Assembly (NCBI GenBank): GCA_002372235.1
Contig: DFJI01000029.1
Coordinates: forward strand, 20,024 to 84,023
DNA: 64,000 nt
Source: Prevotella sp. UBA3675
GTDB lineage: Bacteria; Bacteroidota; Bacteroidia; Bacteroidales; Bacteroidaceae
Direction of reading: 5' to 3'
Below are positions 43,318-51,841 of the stretch, piece after piece (the first letter of the stretch is position 1; each line of letters begins with the position of its first letter). A model generated the notes under the pieces. That model ran no database searches. It was not told the origin of the DNA and saw nothing but the letters and a program-made list of their open reading frames with translations. Made by a program: the position numbers and the translations under genes.

Positions 43318-43497
43318 TAAACAGAACCTAAAATCTGCAACAAATAGTGATGCTGACTAGTTTTGTAGTTTGCTTCTCCATCTGACGATAGTCTTGCCAG
43401 TACAGGCATAATTATGCATGGGTCATGCCCAGTTTCCCCTTACCCCGTCAAGCATTACAGGGGCTTTATGCTACCGTTAACCCGCGAATTCGGTTTC

Positions 43498-43787
43498 TTA
43501 GCCGTCAGTGAATGCAAAAGAGTTCTGATATGATTTGTTGTCCGTGTAGATATTCAGCTGATAGTGCCTTGCCGTTCTTATCCACTTGGCTGGCACGCTG
43601 ATGCGCTCGGCTATGCCGCTTTGCTTGCAAAGAACTTGAACACGAAGGCTTTGATGCGGCTTGTCTTCTTCAGTCCGAAGGCTTTTGTGTCCAGCTTCTC
43701 AGTGATGATGGAGCTCAGTTCATATTCGATGCCGTTTATCTCCTGGCGCTGCCATCCACGCAGTGCCAGCAGGCTGTCATAGAGCGA
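43498..43787 (-). pseudogene. Transposase C-terminal remnant (IS1380-like)
   Basis: Minus-strand translation gives LYDSLLALRGWQRQE, then ELSSIITEKLDTKAFG and FVFKFFASKAA-stop; after a frame change, ISVPAKWIRTARHYQLNIYT with stop at 43498. The pattern FVFKF...VPAKWIRTAR...LNIYT is like the C-terminus of DDE transposases of the IS1380 group. Only about 95 codons remain, frameshifted, with no N-terminus. The remaining part of 43318-43497 shows no gene. Confidence 0.55.
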
Positions 43788-43789
43788 TG

Positions 43790-43817
43790 AGCAGTTGGCT
43801 GAAGCTGGACTGCTGTG
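43790..43817 (+). repeat. 28-bp direct repeat, copy 2
   Basis: Second copy of the menE 3'-end sequence (one mismatch to 42175-42202), directly next to the transposase remnant. In the menE frame it would read QLAEAGLL followed by TGA. Confidence 0.75.
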
Positions 43818-43927
43818 AAGTGGCTGCTAAAAAAAACATAAAATAGATGTTCGTTTTGATTGAAATGTGTAATTTTGTACCAATGAATTGTTGACTATAG
43901 TTATACAAATAGAAATATTGGTTTGAT

Positions 43928-45718
43928 ATGGATAGACACGAATTGCTCTCATTAGTGCGATTTACATTTCTGCTCCTGTGCGTGTTGTTAACCTTTTCGT
44001 GCAGAAACACAGCCGATGACAGGCGCATGGCACAGATTATTCATGAGGCTGACTCACTGAACCGTAATGACATAGCCATGACCAATGACTCTTTGCTGCT
44101 CATGGCCTGCCGCTATTACGACCGTCATGGCACCCCCAATGAGCAGATGCGGGCTCACTACCTGTTGGGCTGTGTCTATCGTGACCGAGGTGAGGCACCC
44201 CGTGCCATCGACAGTTATAAAGATGCCATAGCTAAGGCCGACACCACAGCCAGCGATTGCGACTATCATGTTTTAGGATGTGTGTATTCTCAGATGGCAG
44301 ATGTGTACTATCAACAACTGCTACTGTCGAATGAATTGGATAGTCGGAAGCAAGCCATTCAATATGCTGAGAGGGCAAGCGACACATTAGGCTTGGCTTG
44401 TGACCTGAAAAGCATTGGGGCAACGTACATATTGCTTCATCAATTGGATAGTGCGGAGAATTCTATCAAGAAGTCTCTAAGTCTCTATCGCCAATTGGGA
44501 ATGACAGAAGATGAAGTTCAATCGTCCACAGTCCTCATGAGCCTTTATGTAGAAAAAGATTGTCTGGAGAATCTTAAACAGCTCATTGATCGGTTTGAGT
44601 CCGAGAGTGAACTCTTTAAGGACAATATTGACTTACCTCCGATTAAGAGACAATACTATTACTATAAAGACAAGTATTATGAAGGCGTGCAAAAACTGGA
44701 TTCTGCTGAGTATTGTTACCGAAAAATATACTATCCTGGTATGTCGTTCGTTGCGATGGACCCTATGTATAGGGGGCTGTTAAGTGTTTTCGAAAAACGT
44801 CATGAAGCTGACTCGATAGCGAAATATGCTCGCCTGTTCTGTATGGTAAACGACTCGTCAATAGCTATCAATGATCAAGAGATGACAGCCCGAATGGCAG
44901 CATCCTACAAGTATAATAGTTTTCAACGTCAAGCTTATGAGAATGAAAAGGAAGCGGATAGAGCGCAAATGATTCTCGTGATTCTTTTTGTGACTATACT
45001 ATTGGTAGGTATCTTTCTATTCATATTTTGGAATCGATATAAGAGAAAACAACAGTTCAAATTGAATTTACTAAAAACGGATTATGCTGATGCAACAGAA
45101 AAATATAGCAGGAATCTTCATATACTTCAACTTTTAGAGGAATCTCATAAGGCTGTCATTCAAGAATTTCAAATGGAATTAGACAATGCCAAGCAAGAGA
45201 ATTTATCTTTTAGAAAGCAAAATAATGAGGTAAAGCATCAATTTATAGAACAGAATGCCAAGTTTGAATTGGAAAAAGCGGAGCTACAAGAAGAAAACAC
45301 TCTTTTAAAACAAAAAATCGAAGATTTGCAATCTCATGGCGATATTGCAGGGACGGTGAATGTTGCCCATGATTATCTTGAAGAGAGTATTGTGAGAAGA
45401 GTTTTTTCTTTATTGAAAACTCCTCAGATATCATTATCGGAGAATGAGAAGAAACAACTTCTGATGGTTACCACTCAGTATTATCCAGCTCTAATACACG
45501 ATTTAAAAGTAAAAGGGCACTTGCCGCCACTTGCTATTTTTGTTTGTATTCTGACAGCAGCGAATCTGCGTTCCAGTGATATTGCTAATCTTTTGAGCGT
45601 TTCATTTCAGCAAGTATCAAATCTTAAACAGCAAATCAATGTTGTACTATTCAATAATTCGACAGCTCGTTCTCTATACAGTAATATAGTCCGACATTAT
45701 GAAATCTACTTAGGTTAG
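43928..45718 (+). CDS. TPR lipoprotein with membrane helix, coiled coil and HTH-like C-terminus
   Basis: 596 residues. Lipobox-like LLTFSC at the N-terminus; several tetratricopeptide repeats (about 60-330, for example HYLLGCVYRDRGEAPRAIDSYKDAIA); one transmembrane helix (about 345-368, MILVILFVTILLVGIFLFIFW); a long coiled coil (about 375-480); and a C-terminal domain ending AANLRSSDIANLLSVSFQQVSNLKQQINVVLF that resembles a LuxR-type helix-turn-helix. This plan is common in Bacteroidetes and is thought to be regulatory. Target unknown. Confidence 0.75.
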   Translation: MDRHELLSLVRFTFLLLCVLLTFSCRNTADDRRMAQIIHEADSLNRNDIAMTNDSLLLMACRYYDRHGTPNEQMRAHYLLGCVYRDRGEAPRAIDSYKDAIAKADTTASDCDYHVLGCVYSQMADVYYQQLLLSNELDSRKQAIQYAERASDTLGLACDLKSIGATYILLHQLDSAENSIKKSLSLYRQLGMTEDEVQSSTVLMSLYVEKDCLENLKQLIDRFESESELFKDNIDLPPIKRQYYYYKDKYYEGVQKLDSAEYCYRKIYYPGMSFVAMDPMYRGLLSVFEKRHEADSIAKYARLFCMVNDSSIAINDQEMTARMAASYKYNSFQRQAYENEKEADRAQMILVILFVTILLVGIFLFIFWNRYKRKQQFKLNLLKTDYADATEKYSRNLHILQLLEESHKAVIQEFQMELDNAKQENLSFRKQNNEVKHQFIEQNAKFELEKAELQEENTLLKQKIEDLQSHGDIAGTVNVAHDYLEESIVRRVFSLLKTPQISLSENEKKQLLMVTTQYYPALIHDLKVKGHLPPLAIFVCILTAANLRSSDIANLLSVSFQQVSNLKQQINVVLFNNSTARSLYSNIVRHYEIYLG

Positions 45719-45949
45719 CACCTTAAAGTGTAATTTCGTGAAATTGTTTTGTGTGTTATTTAACCTACTATGTTTTAGTAGGTTATCAGCTATTTTTACA
45801 TGTTTTTGCATTAAAAAGTGAAATCTTGTGTATTTTCCAAGATGTCAAAATTTGTATGTCTTTCTCTAAAGTCATATTTTTGCCACAAAATTTTTAATCC
45901 AATGTCAAAAAACATGAAAAAAAGAAATTACTTGTTGACTTTAGTGACT

Positions 45950-46531
45950 ATGAAGAAAATACTTGTTTTAATTTTCGTAATTTGTTGCATGACATTGACA
46001 TCTACTGCCCAAAGTATTGTAGGTAAATGGAAATGCCCTGCTGAATTCCTTGACAGTCTGGGACTGCAATACAACGACATGTCTGGTTACTATAAGTTCA
46101 AGAAGAACGGAACATTTGTCGTGAAAATCAACGGTGTCAAGATGGTTCGGAAATATAGTACGGTTATGCACTATGGCGAAAAGCCACTCACGATAACCTC
46201 AGCACACAAAATGATATATATTAAAGTCAAGGGAACATACGAGGTGGCGAATAATCGCATATCTACTAAAGTTGCGCCTGATGGCGTCTATTGCTTTATC
46301 GATCCTGGAGTAAGACCGCCAAAAGGGCCTGATGCTGATGACAATGAATATGTAGCAAGAATGAAGGAGTGGAAGCAAGATAATTACGAACGCGCAGCTT
46401 TTAAGGCAAGAATTCAGGCACAGACAGTCAAGGAAGATTTGATGCGTTTCTGGGTGTGGGACAATGAACCGTTGACTGTGACGAAGGAATCGTTGGCTAT
46501 AGGCGATAAATTCTGTTTTAAGCGTAAATAG
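45950..46531 (+). CDS. Small secreted protein, unknown
   Basis: 193 residues from MKKILVLIFVICCMTLTSTAQ (45950); upstream in-frame Met codons lack the signal peptide at the N-terminus. After the signal, SIVGKWKCPAEFLDSLGLQY and YYKFKKNGTFVVKING look like a lipocalin-type start (GKW motif). Acidic/basic C-terminal half. A damaged copy lies at 47238. Function unknown. Confidence 0.7.
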   Translation: MKKILVLIFVICCMTLTSTAQSIVGKWKCPAEFLDSLGLQYNDMSGYYKFKKNGTFVVKINGVKMVRKYSTVMHYGEKPLTITSAHKMIYIKVKGTYEVANNRISTKVAPDGVYCFIDPGVRPPKGPDADDNEYVARMKEWKQDNYERAAFKARIQAQTVKEDLMRFWVWDNEPLTVTKESLAIGDKFCFKRK

Positions 46532-46628
46532 TAAGGCGAAACTAATGTCTGTATAATATTCATGGACAATAATCCGTTATGATGTTAGATGGCATTTGCA
46601 AACTCAAATTCAAGAAAGGGTGGCGTTT

Positions 46629-47042
46629 ATGAAGAAGATAATGATTTTTAGTCTGTTATTTGTGCTCTGCTGCATGGGGGCTATGGCACAGGAGTTCAGC
46701 TCTGAAAAATTGAGACGAGGTGTGTGGCGTTTAACGCTATGTAGAGCAGACGAAAAGACTGTTGTAACATATAATGACTCTATAGAGCGTTGGACTTATA
46801 CGATATTTTGGAAAGGTAAATGGGATCCGTTTTCTGCTGATAAGCCGTATTATCTTTCTAATTCCGTGCCAAAGAAGTTTGACTTTAATAGGGTAGGCAA
46901 GGGCGATAACGGCAGATATCTTGTTACATGGAATGATAAGATGAAAGAAGTTCGAGTATACGAGATTGCAGATTTGACAGACGATTATCTTAAATTCAAA
47001 TTAGACGATGGTGATATTCTCGTTTTTAAAAATGAGCGATAG
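46629..47042 (+). CDS. Small secreted protein, unknown
   Basis: 137 residues; signal peptide MKKIMIFSLLFVLCCMGAMAQ (ATG 46629). GVWRLTLCRADEKTVVTYND and the DDYLKFKLDDGDILVFKNE tail suggest a small beta-barrel of lipocalin type. Lies between the intact and broken copies of the neighbouring secreted-protein gene, so it belongs to the duplicated block. Function unknown. Confidence 0.65.
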   Translation: MKKIMIFSLLFVLCCMGAMAQEFSSEKLRRGVWRLTLCRADEKTVVTYNDSIERWTYTIFWKGKWDPFSADKPYYLSNSVPKKFDFNRVGKGDNGRYLVTWNDKMKEVRVYEIADLTDDYLKFKLDDGDILVFKNER

Positions 47043-47060
47043 TCAAAAAATGTAGAATTA

Positions 47061-47091
47061 GACTAATCAGTGATGTGAAACAGATTTAGGT
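47061..47091 (+). pseudogene. 3' scrap of a gene like the one at 47810
   Basis: The sequence ATCAGTGATGTGAAACAGAT with following TTAGGTAA nearly repeats the last codons and stop of the gene ending at 48253 (SDVKQI-stop). Nothing else of the gene is left here. Confidence 0.5.
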
Positions 47092-47123
47092 AAGTATATA
47101 ACACTTTTAGTTTATATATTCAC

Positions 47124-47177
47124 CACACGGAGACACAGAGATTTATTTGTGTAGGAATAGCTCTGTGTCTCTGTGTT
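47124..47177. repeat. Inverted repeat of the CACAGAGACACAGAG type
   Basis: Left arm ACGGAGACACAGAG (about 47124-47140) pairs with CTCTGTGTCTCTGTGTT (47161-47177) across a 20-nt loop. Sits between the two unrelated small genes; hairpin or worn mobile piece. Confidence 0.6.
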
Positions 47178-47237
47178 GAGAATTATATATAAGAAAATTT
47201 AGACTACTTACTTATATAAAAAACATTATTACTAACT

Positions 47238-47656
47238 ATGAAGAAAATACTTGTTTTAATTTTCGTGATTTGTTGCATGACATTGACATCTACTGCCCAA
47301 AGTGTTGTAGGTAAATGGAAGTGCCCTGCTGAATTCCTTGACAGTCTGAGACTGCAATATCATGACATGTATGGTTACTACAAATTCAAGAGAAATGGGA
47401 CGTTTGTAGTGAATATTGCTTTATCGATCCTGGGCTAAGTCCAGCGGAAGGACCTGATGCTGATGACAATGACTATGTAGCAAAAATGAAGGAGTGGAGA
47501 CAGCAACTTTACGACGATGCTGCTTTTAACGCAAAAAATCAGGCGCAGACAGTCAAGGAAGATTTGATGCGTTTCTGGGTGTGGGACAATGAACCGTTGA
47601 CTGTGACGAAGGAATCGTTGGCTATAGGCGATAAATTCTGTTTTAAGCGTAAATAG
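47238..47656 (+). pseudogene. Broken copy of the 45950 gene
   Basis: The first 60 codons match the gene at 45950 closely (GKWKCPAEFLDSLRLQY), then about 163 nt are missing and the frame shifts to a stop (ALSILG). The 3' part from about 47415 again matches 46290 onward to the TAG and about 75 nt beyond. A duplication followed by internal deletion. Confidence 0.85.
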
Positions 47657-47809
47657 TAAGGTGAAACTAATGATTTGTATAATAATCATGGACAATAATC
47701 CGTTATGATGTTAGATGGCATTTGCAAACTCAATGGAGTCGCTGTCTGCTTATTCTGCATGGTAGCTTTGACTTTATTCGTGAAGTTAATCAAAAGATTT
47801 TTATAGGAT

Positions 47810-48253
47810 ATGAGAAACAATTATTTTTCAAAAGTGCTGATGCTAATGTCTGTAATGTTTTTTTGCAACTTTACTTTGGCAAAGGCTACAATCTGTGATG
47901 AAACGACCCAAAGACTGAAGTCTTTCTATGAAAGGTATCACCAGTTGATGAACTCAGCGGATTCAACAGATTATGTTGATAAGGTAATTAAATTGGTGGA
48001 GGTGAATTGTACTTCAGAGTTCGCTTCAAGCATCAAAAATGAAATGACGAATGGGGCAGGAGCTGACTTTGTCGCCTATGATTACGTGGATGCTATGGTA
48101 ATATCAACCCTCGCCGTTACAAAGTCTAATAGCTACTATGAAGTGACTTTTGATGCAAATGTGGCTAAAGCCAATGGAGGCTCAGAAACAAAAAAGATAA
48201 AATTGGCTGTTTACTTGAAAAATGGGCTAATCAGTGATGTAAAACAGATTTAG
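47810..48253 (+). CDS. Small exported protein, unknown
   Basis: 147 residues; signal peptide MRNNYFSKVLMLMSVMFFCNFTLAKA. Mature part begins TICDETTQRLKSFYERYHQL and ends KLAVYLKNGLISDVKQI, in the style of DUF3828-like periplasmic proteins. Its 3' end recurs as a scrap at 47061. Function unknown. Confidence 0.65.
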   Translation: MRNNYFSKVLMLMSVMFFCNFTLAKATICDETTQRLKSFYERYHQLMNSADSTDYVDKVIKLVEVNCTSEFASSIKNEMTNGAGADFVAYDYVDAMVISTLAVTKSNSYYEVTFDANVAKANGGSETKKIKLAVYLKNGLISDVKQI

Positions 48254-48263
48254 GTAAATGCTT

Positions 48264-48477
48264 ATGTTTATGAAAAAGGCTGTGATTTTCTGCTTATTCT
48301 GCATGGTAGCTTTGACTTCATACGTGTGTGCTTAATATATCTCATACACCGAATGTCTATAAAAACGAAGTCCCACCCTGGCGCACTGGCCTTTCGGACG
48401 AGAAGTGTGGTGGGATTTATCAATGTGCAGATAAAGGATATTCTCAAAAAGCAGATGGGACAGTATGGCTAAATTGA
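48264..48477 (+). pseudogene. Frameshifted small exported protein
   Basis: An ORF MFMKKAVIFCLFCMVALTSYVCA (48264-48335) is only a signal peptide. One frame over, the reading continues HTPNVYKNEVPPWRTGL, CGGIYQCADKGYSQ and VWLN to a stop at about 48477. The signal coding part also recurs at about 47744. A single-base frameshift would explain it. Confidence 0.6.
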
Positions 48478-48933
48478 ATCTTCTTGGCCGTTTTTCATTC
48501 CTCGCAGGTCACATTGGTATTTCTTACGGAATTCAATCTTGGCCTTTTCCATAATGGGGTTCGATTTGTTGGAAGGAAATGACTGTGCAACAATCCTAGC
48601 CCGCAGTTCTTTATTGGTTACATGCTTGAAGATTGGATTATCAAGACTTGCCCTTAGCTGATCAATAGCACTGGATACATCAACACCTTTCAACTCAACG
48701 AAGATTTCTGCCCAATCATCCGTTTCTTTTTCCACAAGTACCAGTTTGTCACACTTCTTCCCAGTTGTCACAACATATCCGTCAACTTGAAACAGCGAAG
48801 ATTCTTTGCTTCCAATGATATTGAGATGATAACGCTTTCCATGCTCGTTGGTAGTGAGTATTTTACGAACCAGCAATTCCAATGATGGCTCGAAACCAGA
48901 TTCTTTAAGAAAAGAATATGTATTGTCAGCCAT
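48469..48933 (-). CDS. PD-(D/E)XK-like protein, partner of the ATPase
   Basis: 154 residues, soluble. Asp62 in KKCDKLVLVEKE and Glu80/Lys82 in EIFVELKGVDVSSAIDQL give the D...ExK arrangement of restriction-like nucleases, and the helix after ELKG fits the fold. I do not recognise a named family. Overlaps the ATPase gene by 8 nt and follows it, so the two are one translation-coupled operon. Nuclease activity is inferred from the motif. Confidence 0.65.
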   Translation of the reverse strand: MADNTYSFLKESGFEPSLELLVRKILTTNEHGKRYHLNIIGSKESSLFQVDGYVVTTGKKCDKLVLVEKETDDWAEIFVELKGVDVSSAIDQLRASLDNPIFKHVTNKELRARIVAQSFPSNKSNPIMEKAKIEFRKKYQCDLRGMKNGQEDSI

Positions 48934-50140
48934 AGATGAATTCGTTTACTTTTGAAATCCGTTCTTCTACCCAGTCAGACACACCATCCAACTCAATGCC
49001 GCTTATCATTGGCAATTCTGGGACAATCAGATTATCAAATGTTCCATTATCATTGATGTAATAGGCAGAATAGGCATCTGGCAGCATATAGCAATCGTAG
49101 TTTACAAAGTCATCCACTCCCTCAATATAATTCTCAAGATGCTTATCATATAATTTAGCCTCTGCCATTAGTTCATTGAGAACAGATAAAATGTATGGAC
49201 TATGGGTTGTCATCACTACCATACTTTCATGTCTTGCTTTCTCATTACGGTTTGCTGCTACCAGATGCTTGACCACATTCAATAACAAATCCTTCTGAGA
49301 CATGGGGTATAGGTTCTGCTCTGGCTCCTCTATAAAGAACTGCACAGATTGATAATAAGCCTTGTTTGCCTTACTTGTGAGAGCTTTCTGATCGATGTTG
49401 CTATCTTTCATTTCATCAAAGATATGCCTCCAATCATGTTTGCTAAGATTAGCTTTTGCTCCAACGATAGTACTATACCTATTAATCATAACTTCAATGG
49501 GCAAGGCAGACTGTACGCCACTTGATGCATAGAATACAGGCAGTTTCTTTCCGTTCTGACTCAGATAGATGAAATCTGCTCCTCCATCATTATAATATTG
49601 GATGTTACGTGCAACAGAGAGTCGCAGAGCGTTCTTTGTGCTATAGTAATCCTTCACTTCGTCCCATTCCAAAAGATAGTTCAGCAACACATCCAAATCT
49701 GTAGCCTTGTAGGTCTTGTCAAGGTTCTTAACGGCAGAGATTAGGTTGCGTTCAGAAGGAATGAAACATAGTTTCGTGTTGTACCTTCTATCCTCGAAAC
49801 TTTCCTTCCGGGTAATTATAGCTTCAGTCTCATCGCCATTCTGCTCAATCGTGATGTAGTCGCCATCATATTTGATATAACTTTCTGATGAAAAGAAATC
49901 AGAATTGAATCGATGGAATGTCATCAGGCTCTTTAGAAATTCCTGATCCTTTCCATAATCCTTGGCACTGCTATCATCATCAACCATTAAAGTTTTCTCC
50001 ACCCAACGACAATGACATAGCACCTTCATAAAGGTACTCTTACCAGAACTCTGTTTGCCGATGATGAGCAACAGCTTATTCAGTGCAATCTCTCCTGTGT
50101 CCTTCAGCGGACCCACATTTTTGATATGTATCGTTGCCAT
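48926..50140 (-). CDS. AAA/SMC-like ATPase (OLD/abortive-infection type)
   Basis: 404 residues from MATIHIKNVGPLKDTG (50140). Walker A in IIGKQSSGKST (about 28-36), Walker B in FFIEEPEQNLYP, and the H-loop region VVMTTHSPYIL, the ABC-like pattern of AAA_15/AAA_21 proteins found in OLD, Septu and related defence systems. No TOPRIM domain is attached, so an effector must be separate; the next gene is a likely one. A -7 box (TATCTTTGC) lies at 50159-50167. Confidence 0.82.
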   Translation of the reverse strand: MATIHIKNVGPLKDTGEIALNKLLLIIGKQSSGKSTFMKVLCHCRWVEKTLMVDDDSSAKDYGKDQEFLKSLMTFHRFNSDFFSSESYIKYDGDYITIEQNGDETEAIITRKESFEDRRYNTKLCFIPSERNLISAVKNLDKTYKATDLDVLLNYLLEWDEVKDYYSTKNALRLSVARNIQYYNDGGADFIYLSQNGKKLPVFYASSGVQSALPIEVMINRYSTIVGAKANLSKHDWRHIFDEMKDSNIDQKALTSKANKAYYQSVQFFIEEPEQNLYPMSQKDLLLNVVKHLVAANRNEKARHESMVVMTTHSPYILSVLNELMAEAKLYDKHLENYIEGVDDFVNYDCYMLPDAYSAYYINDNGTFDNLIVPELPMISGIELDGVSDWVEERISKVNEFIYG

Positions 50141-50244
50141 TGTTGATAATTTTATACTGCAAAGATACGTTTTTTCTCGAAACAAACATCTTTGGGTATA
50201 TATTTTTTAATGATTTTCAAGGAAAAAGTAGAGAAGAGATTATA

Positions 50245-50400
50245 CTATAAGGTAGTCTGAATCGTATTGAACAACTGCTCCAAAGTATCAGTCCCTTTCT
50301 TTACTTCATCCAATCTCTTACATAATTCATCTGAAATATCTTGTGTATATATGTTACGTATTTGTCTTTTCTTACCATAGAAAGGACACGCGAATAACAT
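50245..50400 (-). CDS. Small ORF, doubtful
   Basis: 51 codons starting MLFACPFYGKKRQIRN and ending TLEQLFNTIQTTL. The frame stays open into the repeat element upstream. Coding status uncertain; could be the tail of a lost gene of the HNH or relaxase neighbourhood, but no motif supports any call. Confidence 0.3.
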   Translation of the reverse strand: MLFACPFYGKKRQIRNIYTQDISDELCKRLDEVKKGTDTLEQLFNTIQTTL

Positions 50401-50410
50401 GAATGAAACT

Positions 50411-50507
50411 CTCCCATCTGCTCCATCTGCTCCCATCTGCTCCGCTGTTAAGTGATTGATATGTAGCGAGTTGCAGATGGGATCAGATGGAGCAGATGTT
50501 TTGCAAC
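50411..50507. repeat. Dispersed inverted-repeat element, copy C
   Basis: Left arm with tandem CCATCTGCTCC units (50411-50443), right arm CAGATGGGATCAGATGGAGC and onward (50474-50507, ending TTTTGCAAC). Same orientation as copy B. Lies 73 nt before the second 22-nt array. Confidence 0.75.
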
Positions 50508-50580
50508 TTTATATAGTATGGTGTTTTGTGAGTGATTGCAGCACGGCCCTGAATAGTTCACACTCGGGGCGTGGCTGTCT

Positions 50581-50734
50581 CATGTCGCGGCTTAGGCTAT
50601 ATCGTGCGATGATGTAGGATAAATCGTGCGATGATGTAGGCTATATCACACGATGATGTAGGATAGATCGTGTTGTGATGTAGGATAGATCGCAGCACCG
50701 TTTAGGACGGATGACGTTATGATTTGACCTGAAT
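50581..50734. repeat. Array of seven 22-nt degenerate repeats (array 2)
   Basis: Units start at 50581, 50603, 50625, 50647, 50669, 50691 and 50713. Core ATGATGTAGGAT or GTGATGTAGGAT with CGTGCG-like lead. Same 22-nt period, unit number and core as array 1 at 24009. Middle units are best kept, outer ones drift. Ends 9 nt from the aroB stop. Confidence 0.75.
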
Positions 50735-50743
50735 CGTTCTTCC

Positions 50744-51796
50744 TTACATGCCTTCACGGTAGAAGTCGAGCGATGCTTCGATTTCCTGCTTCGTGGCGGT
50801 CTGGTCGAGCCGGAGGTCGCCCACACTGGCCAGCAGGGTAAAGTTGATGCTGCCTGCCACGTTCTTCTTGTCGTGGGTCATAAGCTCAAGCAGGGCGGGA
50901 TAGTCGTCGCAGGTGATGGGCATGCGGCCATAGTGGTCGAAGATGAAGCGCACGCACTGACGCATGCGATCAGTGGGGAAGCCTGTCTTCACGCAACTGA
51001 GATAGAGCTCGCACACCAGTCCCCAGGCCACAGCATAGCCGTGAAGAACAGGTTGGCGCTGAAGGGCCAGCGACTCGAAGGCATGGCCCACGGTATGACC
51101 CAGGTTGAGGGCCTTGCGCAGTCCCTGCTCGGTGGGGTCTTCCAGAACGATGCGCTGCTTCACCTGCACGCTCTCGGCCACCATGCGTTGCAGTTCGGAA
51201 AGGTCGGGCTGCTCAATGTTGAAGGTGAGCAGGTCGGCAAGCATGGCAGGTGTGTGGATGAGTCCGTGCTTGAGCATCTCGGCATAGCCGGAAAGAAGGT
51301 TCTGGCGGTCCATCGTCTTCAGGAACACGGTGTCGAGTATGACCGACGAGGCATTGCGGAACACGCCAATCTCGTTTTTCAGTCCGCCGAAGTTGAAGCC
51401 GGTCTTGCCGCCTACGGAGGCATCGACCATGGAGAGCAGCGTGGTGGGGATGTTGACGAGATGGATGCCGCGCTTGAAGGTGGAGGCGGCAAATCCGCCC
51501 AGATCGGTCACCATGCCGCCACCCAGATTGACGAGCAGTGAGTGACGGGTGGCTCCCATGCGCTGCAGCTCGGTCCACACATGGAGCACAGACTGGAGCT
51601 CCTTGTGCTGGTCGCCCGAAGGAATGACGATGACGCTGGCCTGCTGCATGCAGTCGAAGCCGGCCACAAGGGGCAGACACAGCTCGTGGGTGGTGTCGTC
51701 GGTGAGTATGGCCACGCGGTCGGGCCGACAGTCGGCAATGGCTGCACTGAGGGCCTCTTCCAGTTGTTGTGAGATGATGACTTTCTGGGGTTCCAT
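50744..51796 (-). CDS. aroB: 3-Dehydroquinate synthase
   Basis: 350 residues. NAD-dependent second step of the shikimate pathway. Signatures: IPSGDQHKEL, NLGGGMVTDLGGFAASTFKRG, PTTLLSMVDASVGGKTGFN, GYAEMLKHGL, NLGHTVGHAFE and HDKKN. Full length. Follows the endonuclease/exonuclease/phosphatase-family gene after 45 nt on the same strand. Confidence 0.95.
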   Translation of the reverse strand: MEPQKVIISQQLEEALSAAIADCRPDRVAILTDDTTHELCLPLVAGFDCMQQASVIVIPSGDQHKELQSVLHVWTELQRMGATRHSLLVNLGGGMVTDLGGFAASTFKRGIHLVNIPTTLLSMVDASVGGKTGFNFGGLKNEIGVFRNASSVILDTVFLKTMDRQNLLSGYAEMLKHGLIHTPAMLADLLTFNIEQPDLSELQRMVAESVQVKQRIVLEDPTEQGLRKALNLGHTVGHAFESLALQRQPVLHGYAVAWGLVCELYLSCVKTGFPTDRMRQCVRFIFDHYGRMPITCDDYPALLELMTHDKKNVAGSINFTLLASVGDLRLDQTATKQEIEASLDFYREGM

Positions 51797-51841
51797 GTCG
51801 GTTAAGCTTATGGTTGGTGCCGGTTGGCTATGATCTTGTTG

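Noticed and set aside
48926..50140. Complete Septu or Gabija system
   Set aside because: The partner lacks an HNH motif, the ATPase lacks a TOPRIM domain, and no UvrD-like helicase is present.
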